Below, piece by piece: positions 9,679-18,252 of a stretch of DNA of 64,000 nucleotides. Source of the stretch: CAZKAP01 sp964550895. Its GTDB lineage: Bacteria > Bacteroidota > Bacteroidia > Flavobacteriales > Flavobacteriaceae. Each line of letters opens with the position of its first letter. The stretch's first letter is position 1. The stretch spans positions 55,686-119,685 of the forward strand of contig CAZKAP010000002.1 in NCBI GenBank assembly GCA_964550895.1, written 5' to 3'. Both the position numbers and the translations under genes were made by a program. The notes under the pieces were generated by a model that had not been told where the DNA came from, did not search any database, and was given only the letters and a program-made list of their open reading frames with translations.

Positions 9679-11382
9679 TTACTGAACCGTCATCCGGTTC
9701 CACTTGACCGCGTCCGTGACACAGCCTTTGGAAGCCTGACTGACCAGGCTCGCATATTTGTACAGGCTACCTGAACGCACCTTCAGGGCGGGTTCCTTCC
9801 AGCGGCTCTTTCGCCTCATCAGTTCGTCTTCGGGCACCAGGAGTTCAATGCGATTGGCCTCGGCATCAATTTCGATTTCATCCCCGTCTTCCACGAAGGC
9901 CAGGAGTCCGCCAATCTGTGCTTCCGGAGTGATGTGCCCCACAACAAAACCGTGTGTTCCCCCCGAGAAGCGACCGTCCGTGATCAAGGCAACGTCCTGT
10001 CCCAGTCCGGCCCCCATAATGGCCGCCGTAGGCTTTAGCATTTCCGGCATGCCCGGGCCGCCCTTAGGTCCCTCGTACCGTATAACGACCACATCGCCCT
10101 TGCGGACCTTACCTTCGCGTATTCCCTGATTGGCCTCGAATTCGCCATCGAATACCCGTGCTGTTCCCGTAAAGGAGAGGCCCTCCTTTCCAGTGATCTT
10201 GGCGACCGCCCCATCTGGGGCCAGGTTACCGTAAAGTATACGTATATGCCCAGTTTCCTTTATAGGCTTATTCCGGGCGTGAATCACCTGTTGTCCCGGT
10301 TTCAGATCCGGGGTGTCCTCGAGTTCTTCCTCCAGGGTCCGTCCGGTTATCGTCAGGCAGGATCCGTTCAGCAGGCCTTCCCGGTGCATAAACTTCAGGA
10401 CTGCAGGTATCCCGCCCACCTCGTGGAGATCCTCCATGAGAAACGTGCCGCTGGGCTTCAGATTTGCGAGGAAGGGTACCTGGTCGCTGATCCGCTGAAA
10501 ATCGTCCAGATCCAGTGGTATTCGTGCCGTATGTGCAATGGCTAATAGATGGAGCACGGCATTGGTAGAGCCGCCGAGGACCGTGATAAGTCGTATGGCG
10601 TTCAGAAAGGATTCCCTGTTGATGATGTCCAGGGGCTTCAGGTCGTGTTCGAGCAGGTTTCGCACCGCCGAGGCGATCCGGGTGGCCTCATCCTGTTTGG
10701 CCACACCCACCGCGGGATTGGATGCATTATACGGCAGACACATCCCCATGGCCTCAATGGCTGAGGCCATGGTATTTGCCGTGTACATGCCCCCACAGGC
10801 CCCTGCACCCGGACAGGCCTTCTGTATGATCTGCTGATACTCTTCGTCGGACAGGCTGCCGGAAACGTGTGCGCCCCATGCTTCGAAGGCCGAAACAATA
10901 TCCAGTTTCTCCCCACGGTGACATCCCGGAGCAATAGTTCCCCCGTACACCATAAGACCGGGACGATTTAACCGTATCATCCCCATAAGGGCCCCGGGCA
11001 TGTTCTTATCACAGCCCACCACGGCCACCAGGGCATCGTAACTCATGGCCTGCACCACCGTTTCCATGGAGTCGGCAATAATATCCCGGGACGGAAGGGA
11101 ATACCGCATCCCCGGAGTTCCCATGGATATGCCATCGCTGACGCCGATGGTGTTAAAAACCAGACCGACCATATTCTCCTCCCTGATGCGGTCGCGTATA
11201 TCCGCCGACAGGCCGTTCAGGTGCATATTGCAGGGGTTTCCCTCGTAACCCGTGCTGCCAATGCCCACAAAAGGTTTTTTCAGGTCTTCGGGAGTAAGCC
11301 CCAGGGCATAAAGCATGGCCTGAGATCCGGGCTGACTGGAATCCTGTGTAATCTTACGACTGTAGGTGTTTAATGGACGCAT
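9679..11382 (-). CDS. ilvD: Dihydroxy-acid dehydratase
   Basis: Iron-sulfur enzyme that dehydrates the dihydroxy acids to 2-keto acids, the third step of the valine and isoleucine pathway. Cluster and metal-binding segments are clear: GCDKNMPGALMGM and GACGGMYTANTMASAIEAMGM-like, with the C-terminal GLGQDVALITDGRFSGGTHG. The frame is open up to an ATG at 11424. Bacterial IlvD proteins usually begin close to a NTYSRKITQD-like segment, so the ATG at 11382 (MRPLNTYSRK) is preferred; the longer form would add 14 residues. It heads the ilvDBNC operon. A possible leader ORF ends at 11421, either overlapping the 11424 start in ATGA or stopping 38 bases before the 11382 start. Confidence 0.96.
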   Translation of the reverse strand: MRPLNTYSRKITQDSSQPGSQAMLYALGLTPEDLKKPFVGIGSTGYEGNPCNMHLNGLSADIRDRIREENMVGLVFNTIGVSDGISMGTPGMRYSLPSRDIIADSMETVVQAMSYDALVAVVGCDKNMPGALMGMIRLNRPGLMVYGGTIAPGCHRGEKLDIVSAFEAWGAHVSGSLSDEEYQQIIQKACPGAGACGGMYTANTMASAIEAMGMCLPYNASNPAVGVAKQDEATRIASAVRNLLEHDLKPLDIINRESFLNAIRLITVLGGSTNAVLHLLAIAHTARIPLDLDDFQRISDQVPFLANLKPSGTFLMEDLHEVGGIPAVLKFMHREGLLNGSCLTITGRTLEEELEDTPDLKPGQQVIHARNKPIKETGHIRILYGNLAPDGAVAKITGKEGLSFTGTARVFDGEFEANQGIREGKVRKGDVVVIRYEGPKGGPGMPEMLKPTAAIMGAGLGQDVALITDGRFSGGTHGFVVGHITPEAQIGGLLAFVEDGDEIEIDAEANRIELLVPEDELMRRKSRWKEPALKVRSGSLYKYASLVSQASKGCVTDAVKWNRMTVQ

Positions 11383-11420
11383 TTCCTGGACTTTGTCAAA
11401 CTCGAACTGTACTGCGATAT

Positions 11421-11570
11421 TCATCGCCTTCGATCCGGTTTAATTACGAACTCACAAAGAATGGAAATCTGTAGCCCTTCGGAAACATGGACGCTAACTT
11501 CCTCTAAAGCCCAACAATAATAAAAGACACTTAATACTCTGTATATGTGATTATTAAGCTGTTGACTCAT
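11421..11570 (-). CDS. Candidate 49-codon leader ORF upstream of ilvD
   Basis: An uninterrupted ATG-to-TGA frame of 49 codons lies directly upstream of ilvD, and its stop overlaps the 11424 ATG as ATGA. The peptide begins MSQQLNNHIYRVLSVFYYCW and ends FVIKPDRRR; 15 of its 49 residues are Leu, Ile or Val. Placement, size and composition fit a leader peptide that senses charged branched-chain tRNA, or a translationally coupled upstream ORF. I do not see the run of consecutive Leu/Ile/Val codons of classical enterobacterial leaders, nor a clear terminator hairpin, so the attenuation role is inference. It could be a chance ORF. Confidence 0.35.
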   Translation of the reverse strand: MSQQLNNHIYRVLSVFYYCWALEEVSVHVSEGLQISILCEFVIKPDRRR

Positions 11571-11822
11571 ACTATATTCAAACCGCTTTTCCCGTCAGGG
11601 TGCACACCCTGCTTTATGAATTCCTCCCCTACCCGTTGGGAAAGGGAAAAATCGATCAATGGCGGTTATCGGGCAGATCGGGTTGCATTCAACGATTCAT
11701 TCCGGGTAATTCTGCTGTTCGTCTAAAAGCGCTTACCGCTTGCCGAATGCGTATACGATAGGCAAGCACAACGCAGTTATTACATTCCCAAACCTTACTA
11801 TTGTTAAACTAACTTATGCATC
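11571..11822. other. Divergent intergenic region between the ilv operon and the 11823 gene
   Basis: About 250 bases (nearly 400 if the leader ORF is not real) with no credible coding frame. It must hold promoters for both directions. On the plus strand TACTATTG, a near match to the Bacteroidetes -7 box, lies about 27 bases before the 11823 gene. A 7-bp dyad sits at 11596-11611. No terminator was seen. Confidence 0.5.
11596..11611. promoter_or_regulatory. Dyad CAGGGTG-CA-CACCCTG, possible operator
   Basis: A perfect inverted repeat with 7-bp arms around two central bases, located 26 bases upstream of the candidate leader ORF of the ilv operon. The size and spacing suit a dimeric repressor site or a small RNA hairpin. 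No T-run follows it. The regulator is unknown. Confidence 0.35.
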
Positions 11823-12266
11823 ATGACCTGCAAAGATTGTGATACTCCTATAGGATACGAAGAGCACAAGCGATCACTGGAATCACTGGGAGTCGAATTG
11901 TGTGAACACCACACCCGCCTGATGGAGCGGATCATTGAAGACCGCAGAACGCCAATAGAGGCTATACAACTTTTCTATGCCCTCAAGGATGCCGGTGCAC
12001 GACCCATGCTCGAATGGTGGGATGGTCACAAGTCCGTGGACATAGCCTTTTCTCGGGTAAAGCTGAACATCGAAGTAGACACCGAAGAAGAGCTGATCAC
12101 TCCCAATCAGGCGATACGGGAGCTGAACGAGGCCATGCATTCGTTCAAAAAAGGCTTTACGACCATACGGATCCCCAAAGTTGCCATACGATACAGACTA
12201 GGGGAAACCGTCGAAAATATACTCGGTATTATCGAAGGCCTCCGGCAACATGTCAAGGTCATTTAA
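11823..12266 (+). CDS. Small protein with Cys/His cluster and DUF559-like endonuclease core (unassigned)
   Basis: I do not recognise this 147-residue protein with certainty. The N-terminus carries C3-x2-C6 and, after 20 residues, C27 followed by H29 and H30, which could bind one zinc. The middle reads SVDIAFSRVKLNIEVD (Asp73, Glu84, Asp86). This resembles the core of DUF559/Vsr-like PD-(D/E)XK nucleases, where a DF-strand is followed by an IEVD strand. The C-terminus is amphipathic and helical. There is no signal peptide or membrane segment, so it is cytoplasmic. It converges with comM, and the two coding ends overlap by 8 bases. Codon use resembles the neighbours. Alternatives are a zinc-binding regulator or an inactive nuclease-fold protein. 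Confidence 0.6.
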   Translation: MTCKDCDTPIGYEEHKRSLESLGVELCEHHTRLMERIIEDRRTPIEAIQLFYALKDAGARPMLEWWDGHKSVDIAFSRVKLNIEVDTEEELITPNQAIRELNEAMHSFKKGFTTIRIPKVAIRYRLGETVENILGIIEGLRQHVKVI

Positions 12267-13767
12267 CTACCTGCTTCCGGTCCAGATTCCGGAACTGCAC
12301 CGCCTCGGCCAGATGTTTCAACCCGATGCATTCTTTTCCGTCTAAATCGGCTATGGTCCGGGCCACCCTTCGGATGCGGTCCCTCGCCCTGGCCGAGAAC
12401 CCCAGTTGGCGGGCCACGGTTTCCAGAAAACGCCTCTCCTTGTCGCCCAGAGAACAGAAGTAGTCCAGGTATTCCAGAGGAATACGACCGTTTAATGACA
12501 CATCCGGATACTTCCGGAATCGCTGTTCCTGAATCTGACGACAAGTCCTAATCCGATCCCTCACCTCTGACGTACAGGGGCCCCTATCCGATCCAGGACC
12601 CGGAACGTAATCGCTCAAATACACCTGCAGATCAATTCGATCCAGTACCGGGCTGGACAGCACGCTTCCGGTATCCCTTTTCTGTTCAAAGTCCTTCCCG
12701 TCCAGACCCGGTCCGTAGAAATTGGCACTGCCGACCAAAAGGAACTCACAGGGGTAGTCACAGCTATGATGCGTGCGACTCAAACGGATTCGACCTTCTT
12801 CCAGGGGTATCCTCAACATATTGAGGATTTCCTTTCGGAATAACTGCATCTCGTCCAGAAACAGCACACCGTGATGGGCTAGTGTGATCTCTCCGGGCAG
12901 CGGTAAGGCCCCCCCTCCGAGAAATGCCGCCCGTCCGATGGTATGGTGTGGCCTGCGGAAGGGTCTTGAGAACGCCAGCTCTGCCGGAAGGCGAATCCCG
13001 GCAACACTTAACAGCCGGGCCACTTCCAGCCTTTCTGACTCATTTAATGGCGGGAGCAAATAGGGAAGGCGTTCGGCCAATAAGGTCTTGCCTGTGCCTT
13101 CCTTACCTAGCAGTATCAGATGATGGCTGCCCGCTGCGGCGATCTCGAGAGCCCGTATCCCGAGAGCCTGTCCCCGAACATCGCATAGGTCCGGAATACG
13201 TGCATTGCCGTCTGCAGCAACCCCGGCTACTGGAAATCGTGCAGACCTCAGTTCTCGATTCCCTTCCAGGAATTCGATGACCTCCGACAAATGACCTGCC
13301 CCGACAGCCTGCAGTCCGGGAACCAGAGACGCCTCTGATAACTGAGAATCGGGAATGATTATCCGGCTATATCCCTGCTCACAGGCACTGGCCAGGCATG
13401 CCAGCAACCCCTGCACGGGTCTCAGCTCACCGTCCATGGACAACTCTCCCAGAAACAGGTATGCCGGACGATTCTTCTTGACGACTTGAGAGGAGGCGAG
13501 AAGCACACCCACGGCTATGGCAAGATCGAAGGCAGAGCCTGACTTTCTCAAGTGTGCAGGCCCCATACTCACGACGATCTTGTTTCCCGGGAATTTCTTC
13601 CCGCAGGCGGCAAAAGCCGATCGGATGCGGTGATAACTCTCCCTTACAGCCGAATCGACCCGTCCTATAATCCGAAACCCATACCCCGGACCAATACCTA
13701 CCTCAACAGAGACGGCAACGGCATCCATGCCGTACAGGCCCAGACTTTCAACTCGGATTAATTTCAA
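12259..13767 (-). CDS. comM: ComM/YifB-family Mg-chelatase-like AAA+ ATPase
   Basis: A hexameric AAA+ protein. In naturally competent bacteria ComM drives branch migration of incoming DNA during transformation; elsewhere it is known as YifB. The 502 residues are full length. An N-terminal Lon-protease-like ChlI domain covers about residues 1-170 (RVDSAVRESYHRIRSAF, GELSMDGELRPVQG). The Mg-chelatase ATPase follows with Walker A GKEGTGKTLLAERL, sensor segment RPHHTIGRAAFLGGG and Walker B HHGVLFLDEM, and a C-terminal helical domain has SARARDRIRRVARTIADLDG. It overlaps the small gene at 11823 by 8 bases, tail to tail. No competence gene is adjacent, so the role in uptake is by family only. Confidence 0.92.
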   Translation of the reverse strand: MKLIRVESLGLYGMDAVAVSVEVGIGPGYGFRIIGRVDSAVRESYHRIRSAFAACGKKFPGNKIVVSMGPAHLRKSGSAFDLAIAVGVLLASSQVVKKNRPAYLFLGELSMDGELRPVQGLLACLASACEQGYSRIIIPDSQLSEASLVPGLQAVGAGHLSEVIEFLEGNRELRSARFPVAGVAADGNARIPDLCDVRGQALGIRALEIAAAGSHHLILLGKEGTGKTLLAERLPYLLPPLNESERLEVARLLSVAGIRLPAELAFSRPFRRPHHTIGRAAFLGGGALPLPGEITLAHHGVLFLDEMQLFRKEILNMLRIPLEEGRIRLSRTHHSCDYPCEFLLVGSANFYGPGLDGKDFEQKRDTGSVLSSPVLDRIDLQVYLSDYVPGPGSDRGPCTSEVRDRIRTCRQIQEQRFRKYPDVSLNGRIPLEYLDYFCSLGDKERRFLETVARQLGFSARARDRIRRVARTIADLDGKECIGLKHLAEAVQFRNLDRKQVVK

Positions 13768-13822
13768 GCTTCAGGAATGATGGACCAAAACTAAATTCGA
13801 AGGACGAAAGTTCCCTGCAGTT

Positions 13823-16198
13823 TTAATCCCCGGATGGGAGCAGGCGAATGAACCCCTTCCGTGATTGACGGATTCGCGTGGAATCGATCAGCATGGGGCG
13901 GTATTCACCTGCAGTATACAGATGCTTCTGATCCTGATAAAAGGGACTGAAGGGGTTGCCGGACTGGCCCGTCGGCAAAACGGCCCGGCTGTTGTCCAGG
14001 TCGGAGAAGTCGACTATACGACGGGTCGAGGGTCCTGCCTTCACCTTGAACGAGGGTTCCCCGAGGTAGTCAAACATAAGATTATTAATTACCTCCCGGC
14101 TTCCCTCGACGGGGCCTGCACTGACATTCCATAATCGCCCTAACACGGGTACGGTTCCCAGGGGGTGATTATGGGTCAGGGTGTGCATATCGCCCCAGGA
14201 CCAACCTGCCGGACTGCCATGGTGCTCCCGCATCAGAGCCCAGGCATCAAGAAAAGCAAGCTGTACAAGTTCTTCACGGTTTTCCTGATCCGCAGTATCG
14301 ATACGGTCCCACCAGATGGACTCCCCGTTTTCGATCAGGGGCACCAGACTCCTTTTAAACAGGTGGGTCTCCAGGAAGCTTTCGAATCGTTTCGCTCCCA
14401 ATTCGTCCTGCATACCCAAGCGAAGAAGGGCATACATCCACTGATGGAAAAAACCGGGTTCAGGCCGATCGAGCCCATACTGCCCATCCCAGCCAGACAA
14501 CTGTTTTACCCATCCCTGCTGATCGCTATCCAGGGGAGCCGTATTCAGAAGACCCACCATGAACCGGCACAGATTGCGGTCACTTTCGGAGAAAACATCC
14601 AGGAGCATCTCTTCGGTTTTCTCTGCGTTCCAGCGATCCTCAAGTTCCAGCAATTCCACGATTCGTTTTGCGCGGTTTTCGGGCAGAAAATAGCCGGGAA
14701 TATAGAGTGAATCGGATTCTGGAGCATTGTTGGCGGAATACACATAACCCGAAGGCGGGTTGATGGCCTGAGGGTTGGCATCGAAACGGAGTTGGTTTCC
14801 AGCATGCCGCACGCGCCGATGGGTATCCAAAACCTGTTTGGTGGAAGGACTGCCGTCCAGATCGAAGAGGTGAGCGGTGGCGAACCATGCAAAGTTGCCC
14901 GCACTGTCACCGTACATTACATTCAGTCCCGGGGCATGCAGCTTGCGAAGCGATTCCCTGAAATCCTTAAGGGTGCGAGCGTAATTGAGTTGGTAGAGCA
15001 CATCCGGCAGTTCATTGAGCTTGTCGGTAAATACCCAGTGTATGGCCATTGGTCGGCTGAGCGTTGAATCGATTTCCCGATCAAGGACCATACCTAAATG
15101 GCTGCGCTTCAGTTCAAAGGAAACGGAATCTCCCCCCTTAACCGCCAGAGTATACGGAAGCTTTTCGAAGGGCATCGAGCCCTGATCCCCCTGATATCGA
15201 CCGGCATCTTCCGGATCCGGGTCGATGGCATAAAAGTCGAAGTCGTCGTTAACGAACATGGTCAGGCCATTCGCCTTCACCCGGTTATGGTGCAAAAGGG
15301 GGAAGGGTATCCCGGTGATATAAAACCCGTAGTTCTCATAGCCTGGATAACTCAGGTGGGATTCGTACCATACAGCCGGCTGGGCGAATTTCATGTGGGG
15401 ATCATTCGCCAGTATGACTGCTCCCCTTTCGGTCCGGTCCGGTCCGATTACCCAGCTATTGCTCCCGGTAAAGGGTATCGAGGGTATCGCTCGTACCTCG
15501 TCGGCCAGCTGACGGAAGGCCATGTCCCAGCCAGCAGCCTCACTGGGTTTAAAGGTCGGAATCCGCTCGCTTCCCGGTATCGTTTCTATAGCGAGGTCCT
15601 CGAGATACCCCTTCCCGAGGCTGTCCGCGATATGAGTCAGCAGCGGATCGACCCCTTGGGCATGGGCAAAAGTGAAGGCCATATACCCCAGCGAGTTGTA
15701 AATGTCCCTGAGTTCGAAAGGTTCGCGCTCGATTCCCGCCAGCACGTATTCCAGAGGAGCCTTTTCGCTCGCGATATAGGCGTTAATTCCGTTCAAATAA
15801 GCACGAGCCAATTTGAGCCAGTCTTCATTCCCGGAGAGCCCGGCAATTGATTGCTCCGTATTCTCGGCTATACCGAGATTGAGCATGAACTTATCGGCCA
15901 TCACGAATTCTTGGCCAAAGGCTGCGGACAATCGTCCTGAGGCAGCCCGGCGCAGCAGATCCATCTGCCAGAGCCTTTCCTTGGCATGAACCCAGCCCAG
16001 GGTGTGGTAGGCATCTTCGGCCTGATCGGCGTAAATGTGCGGTATGCCGTAGCCATCAAAAACGATTTCCGTTGGTTTATTCAGGCCGGATATCTCTTCC
16101 TTCCCGTTGTAAGAGGGTGTGAAATACAGGCGCAGGCTGAAGAGCAGGAGCAGCACGAATAGAACGACTCCACCGAGAATTTGCAATCCTTTTTTCAT
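13823..16198 (-). CDS. Penicillin acylase family (Ntn) hydrolase, membrane-anchored or exported
   Basis: A 791-residue member of the penicillin amidase family, which hydrolyses amides such as acyl-homoserine lactones or N-acylated amino acids in the periplasm. The real substrate cannot be told from sequence. Residues 1-24 form a hydrophobic leader (LQILGGVVLFVLLLLFSL). The alpha-chain follows with GIPHIYADQAEDAYHTLGW. The autoprocessing site that would free the N-terminal nucleophile Ser is PFTGSNSWVIGPDRT, and the beta-chain carries SANNAPESD and GWSWGDMHTLTHNHP. Its ATG overlaps the dsbD stop in ATGA, so it is translated as the third gene of tilS-dsbD-acylase. No disruption was seen. Confidence 0.9.
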   Translation of the reverse strand: MKKGLQILGGVVLFVLLLLFSLRLYFTPSYNGKEEISGLNKPTEIVFDGYGIPHIYADQAEDAYHTLGWVHAKERLWQMDLLRRAASGRLSAAFGQEFVMADKFMLNLGIAENTEQSIAGLSGNEDWLKLARAYLNGINAYIASEKAPLEYVLAGIEREPFELRDIYNSLGYMAFTFAHAQGVDPLLTHIADSLGKGYLEDLAIETIPGSERIPTFKPSEAAGWDMAFRQLADEVRAIPSIPFTGSNSWVIGPDRTERGAVILANDPHMKFAQPAVWYESHLSYPGYENYGFYITGIPFPLLHHNRVKANGLTMFVNDDFDFYAIDPDPEDAGRYQGDQGSMPFEKLPYTLAVKGGDSVSFELKRSHLGMVLDREIDSTLSRPMAIHWVFTDKLNELPDVLYQLNYARTLKDFRESLRKLHAPGLNVMYGDSAGNFAWFATAHLFDLDGSPSTKQVLDTHRRVRHAGNQLRFDANPQAINPPSGYVYSANNAPESDSLYIPGYFLPENRAKRIVELLELEDRWNAEKTEEMLLDVFSESDRNLCRFMVGLLNTAPLDSDQQGWVKQLSGWDGQYGLDRPEPGFFHQWMYALLRLGMQDELGAKRFESFLETHLFKRSLVPLIENGESIWWDRIDTADQENREELVQLAFLDAWALMREHHGSPAGWSWGDMHTLTHNHPLGTVPVLGRLWNVSAGPVEGSREVINNLMFDYLGEPSFKVKAGPSTRRIVDFSDLDNSRAVLPTGQSGNPFSPFYQDQKHLYTAGEYRPMLIDSTRIRQSRKGFIRLLPSGD

Positions 16199-18252
16199 GG
16201 TTGGGGTGGTTTGCTATTTGCAGAAGTTAAGGATTCTTTCCGATGCCGCTCAATACCGGATATGAGCCAGCTCCGGTATTCTGTGGCACCACTCGACTGT
16301 TTAGCCGGAGATAACACTTCCAGGTCCGGGGATAACAGTATATAGTACGGTTGTGAGATGGCGCCGAAATTCAGGAATTGAAAGGTTCCCCAGAGCTGTC
16401 CCACCGTCTGAATTCGCTTATTCAGCCCATTGTCCAGGGCAATCTCGAACTGATCATCCTCTGACAATCGGGTTCTGTCATCGGTATAGAGCGAGATTAA
16501 AACAACGTCTTCCTTCAGGATTCGGAAAATATCGGGGCGACTCCAAACATCCTGTTCCATCTGACGACAGTTGGCACAGGCCCAACCCGTAAAATCGAGT
16601 AAAAGGGGTTTATCCGCGCGTTGAGCCACAGCCAGTCCCGTTTTAAAATCCTTATAACAATCCAGGCCCAGCGGGCAGTCTCCGGACTTTTCCTTAAGGC
16701 TGTAGAAATCAGGAGGCAGCAGGCCGCTGATGTTCTTCAGGCTGGAATTACCGTACAGCCCTCCTCCGAGATAGAGAAAGCAGAAGGTTATGAGCGTTAT
16801 CAGTGTGGAGCGCCACCGCATGCTCCCCTTTTCGAAGTGATATCTGGGGAACTTCAGCACCCCGCCGAGGAAGAGCCCGTATGCCAGTAGAATCAGCATC
16901 CAGAGTCCAATAAAAACCTCACGCTTCAAAAGGTTCCAGTTACCGACCAGATCGGCATTCGATAGGAACTTTATGGCCAGGGCCAATTCCAGGAAGGCCA
17001 GGGTAATCTTGATGAACTCCATCCAGCCTCCCGAACGGGGAATGCGCTTCAACCAGCCAGGGAAGAAACTGAGCATGGAAAACGGCAGGGCCAATCCCAG
17101 CCCGAATCCCAGCATACCCAAGGATAAATTGGCCGCCACATCTCCCGTCCCCAGGGCCGTACTGCCCAGCAGGAGTCCCAGTATGGGGCCGGTACAGGAA
17201 AAAGAAACAATGACCAGGGTGAGGGCCATGAAAAAAATACCCATCGGTCCTCTTGCGGTCTCCGCAGCCCGATCCGCCTTCATGCCCCAGCTAGTGGGCA
17301 GCCTGAGCTCGAACCAACCAAAAAACGAGAGGGCAAAGATCAGGAATACGGCAAAGAAGGCCAGGTTCATCCACACGTTGGTCGCCAGGCCGTTGAGCAG
17401 CTGAGGATCGAGTCCCCGGATCAGGTGAAAGGGCAGGCTAAAAAGCAGGTAAATGCCCGCTATGAAAAAGGCGTAGATCAGCGCCCGATATCGGTTGGAT
17501 CTTCCCGCTTCCTGGTCCCGGGAAAAAAAATTGACCGTCAGCGGAACAAGGGGAAGTACGCAGGGCGTGAATACGGCAATAAGGCCTCCGATCAGGCCCT
17601 TGAGCAGGATGTCCCAGGCAATACCGCTCCGGTTCGGTTCAGCTTGCTGTCCGAGCATTTCCCGGTCTCTTAAGGGTAGCCTGAAGAACCCGGGAACTCC
17701 GCCCCTATCCGGATCCCCAAGCCCCGTGGATTTCTCGGGTTTAGCGCTGACCTGAATGACAGAGCGATTTTCCCGCCGGACCACTTCGAAACCAAATGAG
17801 CGATCCTGGGCGATACAGAGGTCGTTTTCGCATACCTGGTAGAACAGCAGTACTTCGAAATTTCGCTCCCCGGGATCGGTAAGGCGCACGCGCTGCCTGA
17901 AATATGCCCTTTCTTTAAAGAAGGTCTCGGTAACCCCGAACACTTTCTGAAACTTCTCATGAGTTACTCCTTCTTCAATTTCGCCCATGAGTTCGACGCC
18001 CTTTTGGGGGTACTCGAATTCGGCGGGCAGACTACCCCCTGGGGCCGATCGGGTTGAGTACAGTACCCAGCCTTTACTCAACCGGGCTTCAAAGACCAGA
18101 TCGAACTGATCTTCTCCCACAGAGATTACATCGTAGGTCCATTGTGCCACTTCTTCCCGTTGGCTGCCTTCACCCGGACTCCATCCCGGAACCTGAGCCT
18201 TGAGCATACCGGCAAAGAGCAGTATACTGAAGCCTTTTATCCATTGTTTCAT
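16195..18252 (-). CDS. dsbD: DsbD-family thiol:disulfide interchange protein (cytoplasmic membrane)
   Basis: Transfers reducing equivalents from cytoplasmic thioredoxin across the inner membrane to periplasmic thiol proteins. After a signal peptide there is an N-terminal DsbD-alpha-like domain with the cysteine pair in QVCENDLCIAQ. The central polytopic domain carries FTPCVLPLVPLTV and SFSCTGPILGLLLG with the redox cysteines. The C-terminal thioredoxin-like domain carries the CxxC in GWACANCRQMEQDVW. The frame allows a start at 18261, but the ATG at 18252 gives an ATGA overlap with the tilS stop and begins MKQWIKG, so it is preferred. It also overlaps the downstream acylase by four bases. Confidence 0.92.
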   Translation of the reverse strand: MKQWIKGFSILLFAGMLKAQVPGWSPGEGSQREEVAQWTYDVISVGEDQFDLVFEARLSKGWVLYSTRSAPGGSLPAEFEYPQKGVELMGEIEEGVTHEKFQKVFGVTETFFKERAYFRQRVRLTDPGERNFEVLLFYQVCENDLCIAQDRSFGFEVVRRENRSVIQVSAKPEKSTGLGDPDRGGVPGFFRLPLRDREMLGQQAEPNRSGIAWDILLKGLIGGLIAVFTPCVLPLVPLTVNFFSRDQEAGRSNRYRALIYAFFIAGIYLLFSLPFHLIRGLDPQLLNGLATNVWMNLAFFAVFLIFALSFFGWFELRLPTSWGMKADRAAETARGPMGIFFMALTLVIVSFSCTGPILGLLLGSTALGTGDVAANLSLGMLGFGLGLALPFSMLSFFPGWLKRIPRSGGWMEFIKITLAFLELALAIKFLSNADLVGNWNLLKREVFIGLWMLILLAYGLFLGGVLKFPRYHFEKGSMRWRSTLITLITFCFLYLGGGLYGNSSLKNISGLLPPDFYSLKEKSGDCPLGLDCYKDFKTGLAVAQRADKPLLLDFTGWACANCRQMEQDVWSRPDIFRILKEDVVLISLYTDDRTRLSEDDQFEIALDNGLNKRIQTVGQLWGTFQFLNFGAISQPYYILLSPDLEVLSPAKQSSGATEYRSWLISGIERHRKESLTSANSKPPQP

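Noticed and set aside
8436..9707. 423-codon open frame antisense to ilvB
   Set aside because: Shadow frame. The minus strand encodes an intact acetolactate synthase.
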